NCBI GenBank assembly: GCA_028277285.1
Contig: JANQGO010000201.1
Span: 1 to 37,215, forward strand
DNA length: 37,215 nt
Direction: 5' to 3'
DNA from: Alphaproteobacteria bacterium
GTDB lineage: Bacteria; Pseudomonadota; Alphaproteobacteria; SP197
Positions 26,257 through 33,145 of this stretch are shown one piece after another. The notes below the pieces were generated by a model that had not been told where the DNA came from, searched no databases, and worked only from the letters and a program-made list of their open reading frames with translations. Position numbers and translations under genes: made by a program. Each line of letters starts with the position of its first letter. Position 1 is the stretch's first letter.

Positions 26257-26931
26257 ATGGCCAAACCCGACATCGACGCCAAACAGGCCGCGGCGAAGCC
26301 CGATCAAACGGACGCCATCGCGCAACGGCTTGGCAACGACATCCACGGCCTTCGCAAGGCGCGCGGCATGACGCTGGCGGACCTTGCCCAGCGCACGGGC
26401 CGCTCGGTCGGTTTTCTCAGCCAGATCGAGAATGGGCTCAAGAAACCATCGGTCGGCACGTTGCAAAGCATAAGCGACGCGCTTGGCATCACGATCGGCT
26501 GGTTCTTCCAGAACGACATGGCCGATGAGGATGGCGAACGCCGGTACATCGTGCGTCACGACCAGCGCCGGCGGCTCTCCTATTCCAGCCTCGCGACATC
26601 CGATTATCTGGGCATGAACGACTATCTGGTCTCGCCGACCCTGGCGGGGCAGCACGCGATGGTGCTCAGCGAGTTCGAACCCGGCGCGTCATCGGGTGAC
26701 GACACCTATGGTCACGAGGGCGAGGAGTCGGGCTTCCTTCTGTCCGGCGTTCTCGACGTTCAGATCGGCGACGACGTCTATCGTTTGGAGCCCGGCGACA
26801 GTTTCCTGTTCGAGAGCCATCTGCCGCACCGCTATCACAATCCCGGCGACGAGGTTGCCGTCGTGTTGATGACCTTGCTGCCGGTCGCGCTGCGCTACGG
26901 TCACTCCATCGACGACGGCGAAGAGACGTAA
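26257..26931 (+). CDS. XRE-family regulator with C-terminal cupin domain
   Basis: 224 residues. The helix-turn-helix lies at about residues 22-80 ('IHGLRKARGMTLADLAQRTGRSVGFLSQIENGLKKPSVGTLQSISDALG'-like order, seen as separate helices). A cupin sensor domain fills about 140-215 ('GHEGEESGFLLSGVLDVQIGDD', 'LEPGDSFLFESHLPHRYHNPG'). XRE-cupin proteins commonly control neighbouring genes for amine, amino acid or polyamine use and bind a small ligand in the cupin barrel. It is 15 bases downstream of the OYE-like gene and probably co-transcribed, so it likely controls this locus and itself. A GGGAG site precedes the ATG. The first 20 residues are charged, low complexity and poorly conserved. Confidence 0.87.
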   Translation: MAKPDIDAKQAAAKPDQTDAIAQRLGNDIHGLRKARGMTLADLAQRTGRSVGFLSQIENGLKKPSVGTLQSISDALGITIGWFFQNDMADEDGERRYIVRHDQRRRLSYSSLATSDYLGMNDYLVSPTLAGQHAMVLSEFEPGASSGDDTYGHEGEESGFLLSGVLDVQIGDDVYRLEPGDSFLFESHLPHRYHNPGDEVAVVLMTLLPVALRYGHSIDDGEET

Positions 26932-26940
26932 GACCGGCAA

Positions 26941-26956
26941 CGGCGCGTCGGCGCCG
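26941..26956. terminator. Possible hairpin between convergent genes
   Basis: CGGCGC and GCGCCG pair across a GTCG loop, directly between the stop codon of the XRE-cupin gene and that of the GNAT gene. The position suits a shared two-way terminator, but no T-run follows on either strand, so the call is weak. Confidence 0.3.
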
Positions 26957-27520
26957 CTAGTACACCTTGATGCGGTAGATCTCAGCCTTGCACTGACACG
27001 AGTCGGTGCGGTCGACACAGCGGAACTCCCCGGCATCGCAGCGTGTCTTCCAGTAGGAGTCCATACTGGTCCAGAACTCATAACCAAGTCGTTCCATGAG
27101 TTCCTTGACCTTGGACGAGCTGGGACCGCGCCGGAACGTGATGATCAGCTTGTCGGCGCCGTATCCGACGATGTGGTCGTGCAACACGCGCAGCAGCTTG
27201 GTGCCGATGCCGGCGCCTCGATGCTCGGGCGAGACCGCCACGGTCTCGATGACACCCAAGCGGCCCTTCGCGTCGGCTTCGGCGATGTCGGGGGGTACAT
27301 CCTCGATCTGCTTATCCAAGAAATCGGCGAGGCCGTGTTCCGGCAACAAACGGCCGCTGGTGAAACCGATGACCTCGTCGCCTTGGGTGGCGACAAGGGC
27401 AAGTGTATCGGGGTGGCGCCAATCGTCGGCCGGCCCCTCAAAGAAACCTTCGCCAAAGATGCGGTCTGTCAAGGCCGTGACCGCGTCCTGCAGGGACGAC
27501 CGATATTCTTCTATGCGCAC
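26957..27520 (-). CDS. GNAT acetyltransferase with Cys-rich tail
   Basis: 187 residues from GTG 27520, preferred because GGGGA lies eight bases upstream and the domain begins at once ('VRIEEYRSSLQDAVTALTDRIFG'). An ATG at 27586 would add 22 residues with no ribosome site. The acetyl-CoA binding motif A is clear: 'IETVAVSPEHRGAGIGTKLL' with RGAGIG, followed by 'HDHIVGYGADKLIITFRRG'. The C-terminal tail carries four cysteines ('KTRCDAGEFRCVDRTDSCQCK'-order), not usual for the family, which could bind a metal. The acceptor substrate is unknown. It is divergent from the CBS gene, so both may share the regulatory stretch between 27521 and 27707. Confidence 0.8.
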   Translation of the reverse strand: MRIEEYRSSLQDAVTALTDRIFGEGFFEGPADDWRHPDTLALVATQGDEVIGFTSGRLLPEHGLADFLDKQIEDVPPDIAEADAKGRLGVIETVAVSPEHRGAGIGTKLLRVLHDHIVGYGADKLIITFRRGPSSSKVKELMERLGYEFWTSMDSYWKTRCDAGEFRCVDRTDSCQCKAEIYRIKVY

Positions 27521-27609
27521 TACTTTGTCCCCACTCAGCCCACGGCATCTGAACACGATGACGTCGCCTTTGGGAAGGCGGATCATCGCGAGCGATTCGC
27601 AGTTTCAAG

Positions 27610-27657
27610 TTGCCGATCTTCTGCCGTCCACTATTATTTCTAGGCGCCTATGCGCCT
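27610..27657 (+). promoter_or_regulatory. Promoter and start-site hairpin of the CBS gene
   Basis: TTGCCG (27610-27615) and TATTAT (27632-27637) are spaced by 16 bases and form a good sigma-70-type promoter. Directly after it, AGGCGC (27642-27647) and GCGCCT (27652-27657) pair across a CTAT loop. Transcription would begin at about 27644, so this palindrome lies on the start site. It could be an operator, or a hairpin at the very 5' end of the transcript. The gene starts 50 bases later, behind GGAGGGAG. Confidence 0.5.
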
Positions 27658-27707
27658 TGTAACCATAGCTTCAATCTCTACGTCACAAAGGTGGAGGGAG
27701 CTAACAG

Positions 27708-28139
27708 ATGAACGTTAACAGTATTCTGCAATCGAAGGGCGACCGAGTCGTGACCGCGCGGCCGGATTGGGCGGTGTCTGAGCTGGCCAAACAGTTGCGG
27801 GCCGAACGAATCGGTGCCCTTGTGGTCTGTGAGGACGATCGTCGGATCGCCGGCATCGTCTCGGAGCGCGACATCGTCAATTGCCTTGCCGAACGCGGCA
27901 CCGCCGCGCTGGACTGCCGGGTCGACGAAATCATGCAGGGCGACGTCGTCACGGTGACTCCGGACGATGCGATCGAAGACGTCATGGCCAAAATGACCGA
28001 TCACCGCATTCGTCATCTGCCTGTGGTCATCGACGGCAAGCTGGCCGGCATCATCAGCATCGGCGACGTGGTCAAACACCGGCTCGAAGCGTTGGAGTCG
28101 GAGACCCAGGCGATGCGCCACTATATCGCAGGACACTGA
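27708..28139 (+). CDS. CBS-pair domain protein
   Basis: 143 residues made of two CBS motifs in tandem and nothing else: the first at about residues 8-62 ('DWAVSELAKQLRAERIGALVVCEDDRRIAGIVSERDIV'-order), the second at about 74-130 ('DDAIEDVMAKMTDHRIRHLPVVIDGKLAGIISIGDVV'-order). A short helix carrying 'ETQAMRHYIAGH' ends the chain. Such stand-alone Bateman modules bind adenine nucleotides (AMP, ATP, NAD or SAM) and usually regulate a partner protein. The partner is not obvious; a GNAT enzyme and a methyltransferase flank it. A strong ribosome site, GGAGGGAG, lies seven bases before the ATG, and a promoter can be read upstream. Confidence 0.9.
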   Translation: MNVNSILQSKGDRVVTARPDWAVSELAKQLRAERIGALVVCEDDRRIAGIVSERDIVNCLAERGTAALDCRVDEIMQGDVVTVTPDDAIEDVMAKMTDHRIRHLPVVIDGKLAGIISIGDVVKHRLEALESETQAMRHYIAGH

Positions 28140-28176
28140 ACGCAGAGACAGACCGCCGCTAGCCCGGCATCCGTTC

Positions 28177-28213
28177 GACCGACGCCAAAAGGGGGCGTTC
28201 GCTGGTGTCGGTC
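28177..28213 (+). other. RNA hairpin over a possible small gene start
   Basis: GACCGACGCCA (28177-28187) pairs with TGGTGTCGGTC (28203-28213) over 11 bases, the one non-Watson-Crick position being a G-U pair. The 15-base loop holds GGGGG, the ribosome site for the possible small gene, and the right arm covers its GTG start. No T-run follows, so a terminator is less likely than a translational switch or chance. Confidence 0.4.
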
Positions 28214-28363
28214 CGCTATGAGATAGCGGCGTGGGGCGCGCGTCACGATCCGAAGACCGGTGCACCCGCATCGTTCCTGGAAGCCTTCGATTCGGATCGT
28301 CAGGCCGTCATCGATGCGTGTATTGATGGCCTGAGGGACAAAACGTCATCAGACGAAGGTTAG
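28205..28363 (+). CDS. Possible small protein of 52 residues, hypothetical
   Basis: A short open frame runs from GTG 28205 to TAG 28361-28363. It is preceded by a GGGGG ribosome-like site and its stop lies ten bases before the methyltransferase ATG. Third codon positions are mostly G or C, as in neighbouring genes. The peptide has no signal sequence or membrane segment and ends in charged residues ('LRDKTSSDEG'); the middle part 'SFLEAFDSDRQAVIDACIDG' could form a helix. I recognise no family. Its end carries the AAGG/AGGG that serves the downstream gene, which suggests coupling if it is translated. It may also be a chance frame in the 234-base gap. Confidence 0.4.
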   Translation: MSVRYEIAAWGARHDPKTGAPASFLEAFDSDRQAVIDACIDGLRDKTSSDEG

Positions 28364-28373
28364 GGTAGACCGC

Positions 28374-29153
28374 ATGACGAAGAATGCCGCCAAGGATTTC
28401 GGCGCCATCGAGGCCGACTACGACTTCTTCATCGCGACGACCGACGAGGCTGAGCGTGGTCTCGACGCCTTCAGCCCCTATATCGACGAGGCCGGCGAGG
28501 CCAGGCAATCGATCCGCATGCTGGACTTCGGGTGCGGCGGCGGTGATTTCTCGGCGAAGTTCCTGACCCAGGCGGACTGGTCACCCGATCGCCTGACGTT
28601 GTCGCTGGTCGAACCCGTCGAAGGCCAGCGTATCCACGCGGCCGACTTGCTGCAGCGTTTCGCCGACAAGCCGATTGCGCACTGGCCGGCACTGCCGGAA
28701 ACAGGCGCTACGCCCTTTGATCTCATCCTGTCGAACCATGTTCTCTATTACGTGCCCGACCTCGAGGTGACGCTGAAGCAACTCATCGCCGCTCTGGCGC
28801 CCGACGGTCTGATGCTGATCGCCCTGGCGGGCCGTACCAACAGCTTGATCCGTTTCTGGGACTACGCGTTCGACGCCATGGGCAAGGCGATCCCCTATCA
28901 CCTGTCGGAAGACTTGGACCAGACGCTCGCCAGGCTCGGCATTGCCCACGACCGCGAGACCGTCGCGTACAGCATGCGGTTTCCCGACACGCGGGAGAAC
29001 CGGATGAAGATCCTGCGCTTCGCCTTGGCCGATCATCTGAGCGAGCTGCCGACGCAGCCGCTCCTCGATCTGTTCGACGATTGGGTGAAAGGCGATCAGA
29101 TCGATACCCGCACCGTCTTCTCGCACTACATCATTCGCGCCACGAACCTCTGA
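28374..29153 (+). CDS. Class I SAM-dependent methyltransferase
   Basis: 259 residues. SAM-binding motif I is 'IRMLDFGCGGGDFSAKFL' (about residues 47-64). An acidic post-motif lies in 'LTLSLVEPVEG', motif IV in 'FDLILSNHVLYYVPDLEVTLKQL' and motif V/VI in 'LAPDGLMLIALAG'. This is a complete Methyltransf_11/12-type fold with a helical C-terminal cap (about 165-255) that probably selects the substrate. It acts in the cytoplasm on an unknown small molecule. A TAGGGT ribosome site lies a few bases before the ATG. It follows the CBS gene on the same strand by 234 bases and converges on the CoA-transferase gene. Confidence 0.87.
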   Translation: MTKNAAKDFGAIEADYDFFIATTDEAERGLDAFSPYIDEAGEARQSIRMLDFGCGGGDFSAKFLTQADWSPDRLTLSLVEPVEGQRIHAADLLQRFADKPIAHWPALPETGATPFDLILSNHVLYYVPDLEVTLKQLIAALAPDGLMLIALAGRTNSLIRFWDYAFDAMGKAIPYHLSEDLDQTLARLGIAHDRETVAYSMRFPDTRENRMKILRFALADHLSELPTQPLLDLFDDWVKGDQIDTRTVFSHYIIRATNL

Positions 29154-29179
29154 CGGCGTTCGGCTGACGGCATTCGGCG

Positions 29180-30430
29180 TCAGCCGCCCGGCGCCATCTC
29201 CGGTAGACCGATAACGCCGTCGCCGGCCAATTGATCGATCTCCGCATCGCCGTAGCCCAGGCCCTTGAGCAGGTGGCGCGTGTGTTCACCATAAAGCGCC
29301 GCCGGCGCCTTCGGTCCGCCCGGCGTCTCGGAGAACTTCACCGGCAGCCCCAGCGTCTGCACCGGACCGGCGGTCGGATGATCGAGTGAGACGATCATCT
29401 CGCGGGCCAGCGCCTGTTCGTCCTCATGCATGGCGGGAATGGTGTTGAGCGGTCCTGCCGGAACGCCGGCATCGTCGAGAGCGCGCAGCCATTCGGCCGT
29501 CGTGCGCGTGCGAAAGATATCGTCCAGCACGTCGACGAGCTCGGACAGATGGTCCATGCGCGCCTTGTTGGTGCCGAACAGCGCCTCGTCGCGCAGGCGG
29601 TCGTCATCGATCATGGCGACAAAGCGTTGCCATGTCGGGCCGTTCGCCGCGCCCAAGGTGAGCCAGCCGTCCTTTGTCGGAAACGCCTGATAGGGCGCCG
29701 ATAGCGGATGGCCGCTGCCCAGGGGGCCGGGAACCTCGTCGGTGGAGAACGCGATCGCCGAATGCCAATAGGTGTGAATGATGCCCGCTTCGAACAGGGA
29801 CGTGTCGACCATCTGGCCTTCACCGGTGCGGTCGCGGTGGTGCAGGGCGGCGCACACGCCCATGGCCAAGAGGATGCCGGCGGTGGTGTCGGTCATCGGC
29901 GGGCCGGGTTTGACCGGCGGGCGGCCGTGACCTTCGCCGGTGATACTCATCAGCCCCGCCATGCCTTGGGTGATCAGGTCGAATCCGGCGCGATCCGCAT
30001 AGGGTCCGGAACGCCCGAACCCGGACACCGCGCCATAGATCAGGCCGGGGTGTTTCTGATGCAGGCTCTCCCAACCGAAACCCAGGCGGTCCATGACGCC
30101 GGGCCGGTAGTTCTCCAGCACCACGTCGGCGTCTGCGATCAACCGGCCCAGGACCTCGCGCCCCTTTTCCTGTTTCAAATTCAACGGCAGGCTTTTCTTG
30201 TTGCGGTTGACGATCATGTGCGGCGCCGAAACACCGTTGATGTGGTAGGGATCGGTGTCGGTGCGGGCTTCGTCGGCCTCGAACGGGACCCGCTCGATCT
30301 TGATAACGTCCGCGCCCATATCGGCCAGCATCAGCGCGCAGACCGGTCCGGCCAGGATGTGGGTCAGGTCGACGACACGGACGCCTTGCAGCGGTCCGTA
30401 GCCGGTCTTGGATGCTTGCATGGCCGCCAT
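29180..30430 (-). CDS. CaiB/BaiF family III CoA-transferase
   Basis: 416 residues. The start has 'LQGVRVVDLTHILAGPVCALMLADMGADVIKIE', the CoA-binding N-terminus of family III CoA-transferases; 'NRNKKSLPLNLKQEKG' and 'NYRPGVMDRLGFG' follow. D151 in 'RAGFDLITQGMAGLMS' is the residue that forms the aspartyl-CoA anhydride in this family. Length is normal and all landmarks are intact. The enzyme moves CoA between two carboxylic acids; carnitine, formyl, succinyl and bile-acid versions exist and I cannot tell which applies. Its ATG shares one base with the TGA of the crotonase gene (TGATG), so the two are translationally coupled and probably act in one pathway. Confidence 0.9.
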   Translation of the reverse strand: MAAMQASKTGYGPLQGVRVVDLTHILAGPVCALMLADMGADVIKIERVPFEADEARTDTDPYHINGVSAPHMIVNRNKKSLPLNLKQEKGREVLGRLIADADVVLENYRPGVMDRLGFGWESLHQKHPGLIYGAVSGFGRSGPYADRAGFDLITQGMAGLMSITGEGHGRPPVKPGPPMTDTTAGILLAMGVCAALHHRDRTGEGQMVDTSLFEAGIIHTYWHSAIAFSTDEVPGPLGSGHPLSAPYQAFPTKDGWLTLGAANGPTWQRFVAMIDDDRLRDEALFGTNKARMDHLSELVDVLDDIFRTRTTAEWLRALDDAGVPAGPLNTIPAMHEDEQALAREMIVSLDHPTAGPVQTLGLPVKFSETPGGPKAPAALYGEHTRHLLKGLGYGDAEIDQLAGDGVIGLPEMAPGG

Positions 30431-31206
30431 CAGCGCCCCTTAAAGACTGGTTTCTCTTTGGCGGCGAAGGCTTCGCGCCCGATCCGGAAGTCCTCGGTCT
30501 CAAAGCACAGATAGGCCTCGTCGCGTTCCGCATCGCTCAGCGGTGTGGGATCCATGAGGCGATTGACGAACTTTTTGTGCCAGCGCGCCGAGAGCGGTGC
30601 TTTCTCCGCGATGTTGCGGGCGGTCTCGTACGTCACTGCTTCGACCTCGTCGTCATCGACGACCCGGTTGACCAGACCCATTTCGAGGACCCTCTCTGCG
30701 CCGATCATCTCGCCTTCCAACAGGAGCTCCAGGGCGCCTGCCGGACCGATCAGTCGGGCCAGCGCGGCGATCTCGTGGTGGCTATAGGTGATGCCCAGCT
30801 TCCCCGCCGGCACCGCGAAGCGCGCCGACCGCCCGGCGATCCTCAGATCGCAATAGGGGATCAGGCCCAGGCTGCCGCCGACGCAGTAGCCTTTGATCAT
30901 GGCGATCACCGGATGACGGCAGCTTGCCAGCCCGTCGCCCCAATTGGCGTCGTAGCTGCGTGCCTGGTCGGCGTTCGATCGGGCCTCGCCGAATTCCTTG
31001 ATGTCAGCGCCGACACCGAAAGCACGGTCGCCGGCGCCGCGCAACACGATGCAGCGCACACCGTCGTCGGCCGACAGGTCGTGAAAGACTTCGGACAAAC
31101 CACGCGCGGTCACCTGATCGAGGGCGTTGAGCCTCTCGGGGCGGTTGACGGTCACGGTGACGATGGTGTCGTCGCGCGCGACGATCAGACTTTCGGGCAC
31201 AGACAT
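30430..31206 (-). CDS. Crotonase-fold protein (enoyl-CoA hydratase-like)
   Basis: 258 residues from the ATG at 31206 (GGA-type ribosome site); the frame continues 20 codons upstream without likeness. The fold is clear: 'VNRPERLNALD', oxyanion-hole segment 'RAFGVGADIKEF', 'IKGYCVGGSLGLIPYCDLRIAG' and 'RFAVPAGKLGITY'. In true enoyl-CoA hydratases two glutamates (144 and 164 in the rat enzyme) act in catalysis; by alignment these are G114 and A134 here. A classic hydration is thus unlikely, although a 'PAxLG' subfamily without them is common. It may be an isomerase, hydrolase or lyase acting on an acyl-CoA. It is coupled to the CoA-transferase and lies about 100 bases after the ATP-grasp gene. 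Confidence 0.85.
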   Translation of the reverse strand: MSVPESLIVARDDTIVTVTVNRPERLNALDQVTARGLSEVFHDLSADDGVRCIVLRGAGDRAFGVGADIKEFGEARSNADQARSYDANWGDGLASCRHPVIAMIKGYCVGGSLGLIPYCDLRIAGRSARFAVPAGKLGITYSHHEIAALARLIGPAGALELLLEGEMIGAERVLEMGLVNRVVDDDEVEAVTYETARNIAEKAPLSARWHKKFVNRLMDPTPLSDAERDEAYLCFETEDFRIGREAFAAKEKPVFKGR

Positions 31207-31304
31207 GGCTCGGTTCCAGCTAACGGGCGGGACCGCAGTCTGGACCGAGGATTGTATTACCGGCAAGACAAAGCGGGGCTCGTCCTAAAACAGGTGAATC
31301 CGCT

Positions 31305-32783
31305 CTAGAGGATTTTGAAGGCCCCCGGCTGGATCTCGGCCGACTGCGGCTCGTGAACGTTGTTGACGGGCGTCGCCTTGTAGTTCGCATGGATGCCATC
31401 GATCCAGGCCCGCGCCCGGTTGTTCAGCTCGAACTTCTTGGTCATCAAGCGGCCGCGTGTGATTAGAATTCCGAGATCGGCACCCTCGTAGCGGTAATCG
31501 CCCGGTCCGGCGATGCGCAGGAAGAACGCCTCGTTCTCGTTCTCGACCGCGCGGCGATGATAATCGAAGCGGCCGTAATCGACCTCGCCGTTGTCGCGCA
31601 GATGCCAGATCCCGGATTGCGGCGCTTCGGTCACCTGCTCGACCGTATCGGCCGTGTGTTTGATGACCAGCTGCGACCAGCTGTCGATGTTGTCGGGGTC
31701 CGACCAGCGATCGTTCAATGCGGCCACGTCGAACTCGAAATCGACATCGCTGAACTCAAGCAGATGAAACAGGAATAGCGGCGCGTCGGCATGGGCGAAC
31801 GCCGCGTGGTTGGTCATCGAACTGGCGCCGGTAACGCGGGGGTTCAGTTCGCCGAGCCAGATCTCATCGGTATCCCGGTCGATCAGAAAGTCGAGCTCGA
31901 AGTAGCCGCGATAGCCTTCCTTGCGCAACTGCTCGCCAAACCGGAAGGTCAGGTCGCGCGCCTTCAGTCGAATTGCCGGTGTAAACGAGTCGGCAAAGAT
32001 CTCGTTGCCGGCCCAACCGCCTTTGTAAGGCGTCAGCTCCTCGAAGCCGACGATCTCGGTCATCAAGGGACCGACAATCGTTCCGGCCTTCGTCGTACAA
32101 CCTTCGATCGCGGCCTGGCGGCAGGCGATGCGCTTCATGATCTTGGTATCGCCCTGACCGACGATCTCATCGGCGTGCTCGTTCCAATCCTTTTCGTTTC
32201 GGATGAAGAAGGTCGTGTGACCGGAATCGCCATAGGCTGTCTGGACGACCAGATCATCGCCCAGCGCGGCTTCGCGGGCGCGCGCGACAAGATCGTCATA
32301 GGAGGCAAGCGGCGCCAGCACGTTGGGCACAGACGGCACGCCCGCCGCGTTGCCGATCCGGACGGTCTCGACCTTGTGATCAAGGCGGGTTCGAAGATCG
32401 GCCTCGGGAAACCAGACATCCATGCCGGCTTGCCTGGCAAGCGCTTCGGTTTGTTCGTCGAACATCAGGAAGACGGCCTTGGGCTTGCCGCTGCGTTTGT
32501 TGATCAGGCTGAGAACGTCGGGGTGTTGCAGCAGATAGTTGTTGATGTCCTCGATCGACTGAAACTCGTCATGGGGCCGTTCAGGCGGAATGAAGGTGTT
32601 GGGATGCCGGCCGTCGTAACAGTCCAAATAGTTGATAAATTTGAAATTTCTGACCCACTCATCCATGCCCAGCAGGTTGAAATTGGTGGCGCTGATGAAG
32701 TAGATCGGTGTTTCGTTGCGGTGGAAGTAGCGGCGGATATCGGACAGTCCGCGCAGTTTCTGCTGTTTCTTCTTGCCAGCCAT
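31305..32783 (-). CDS. ATP-grasp superfamily ligase, substrate unknown
   Basis: 492 residues from the ATG at 32783, where GGGAG sits nine bases upstream; the frame runs 40 codons further without support. An N-terminal domain ('ETPIYFISATNFNLLGMDEWVRNFKFINYLD', about 25-60) is followed by the ATP-grasp core. That core includes 'DDLVVQTAYGDSGHTTFFI' (glycine-rich loop region), 'FELDFLIDRDTDEIWLGELNPRVTGASSMTN' (metal-binding Glu and Asn near residue 320) and a long C-terminal part. Such enzymes join a carboxylate, through an acyl phosphate, to an amine or other nucleophile. I recognise no specific reaction; biotin carboxylase-like is as close as the motif allows. It is the first gene of the unit leading to the crotonase and CoA-transferase. 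Confidence 0.72.
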   Translation of the reverse strand: MAGKKKQQKLRGLSDIRRYFHRNETPIYFISATNFNLLGMDEWVRNFKFINYLDCYDGRHPNTFIPPERPHDEFQSIEDINNYLLQHPDVLSLINKRSGKPKAVFLMFDEQTEALARQAGMDVWFPEADLRTRLDHKVETVRIGNAAGVPSVPNVLAPLASYDDLVARAREAALGDDLVVQTAYGDSGHTTFFIRNEKDWNEHADEIVGQGDTKIMKRIACRQAAIEGCTTKAGTIVGPLMTEIVGFEELTPYKGGWAGNEIFADSFTPAIRLKARDLTFRFGEQLRKEGYRGYFELDFLIDRDTDEIWLGELNPRVTGASSMTNHAAFAHADAPLFLFHLLEFSDVDFEFDVAALNDRWSDPDNIDSWSQLVIKHTADTVEQVTEAPQSGIWHLRDNGEVDYGRFDYHRRAVENENEAFFLRIAGPGDYRYEGADLGILITRGRLMTKKFELNNRARAWIDGIHANYKATPVNNVHEPQSAEIQPGAFKIL

Positions 32784-32961
32784 GAACGGTTTCTCCCTAA
32801 CGTGCCGGTCGTGCGGTTCTTCTTTTGCGCAACCGGCTTGATTGCCTCTTTCGATCGATGCCGACCACCAGCTTGCGCCCGGGACACCCGGACACAACAT
32901 CACCGGCAGACGGACACGGCCCCTTGCTTAGCCCCGGGGCGTTTTCTTGTTATGCTTGAGA

Positions 32962-33027
32962 CTAGAGCAGATCCCAACCAGATTGAATCGCGCAGCGATT
33001 CAATCTGGTTGGGTGAAGATGCTCTAG
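32962..33027. repeat. Nested palindrome, element 1
   Basis: The inner arms CCCAACCAGATTGAATCG (32973-32990) and their exact complement (32996-33013) make an 18-base-pair stem with a CGCAG loop. Outer arms CTAGAGCA (32962-32969) and TGCTCTAG (33020-33027) are also exact complements, so the element folds as one long nested hairpin. It lies in the divergent gap between the ATP-grasp and lipoprotein genes. It looks like a REP- or MITE-like intergenic repeat as found in alphaproteobacteria, but I cannot count its copies in the genome. No T-run follows. Confidence 0.72.
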
Positions 33028-33037
33028 ATTTGATGGC

Positions 33038-33097
33038 GAGCGGATTCACGTAACCAGACGGAACTGCGCTGCGGTTCCGTCTGGTTGCGATCCGCTC
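33038..33097. repeat. Nested palindrome, element 2
   Basis: Inner arms AACCAGACGGAAC (33052-33064) and GTTCCGTCTGGTT (33074-33086) are perfect complements with a short loop; outer arms GAGCGGAT (33038-33045) and ATCCGCTC (33090-33097) are too. It shares the core 'AACCAGA ... TCTGGTT' and the nested build with element 1, ten bases away, but the rest differs. The pair resembles a two-unit REP composite. Confidence 0.7.
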
Positions 33098-33145
33098 TGT
33101 GTCAGTTTACCTGACGGTCCAAACCGCGATGAGGACATGTTGGAC

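Noticed and set aside
32962-33097. Rho-independent terminators
   Set aside because: The stems are long, but neither is followed by a T-run and the site lies between divergent gene starts; they are reported as repeats.
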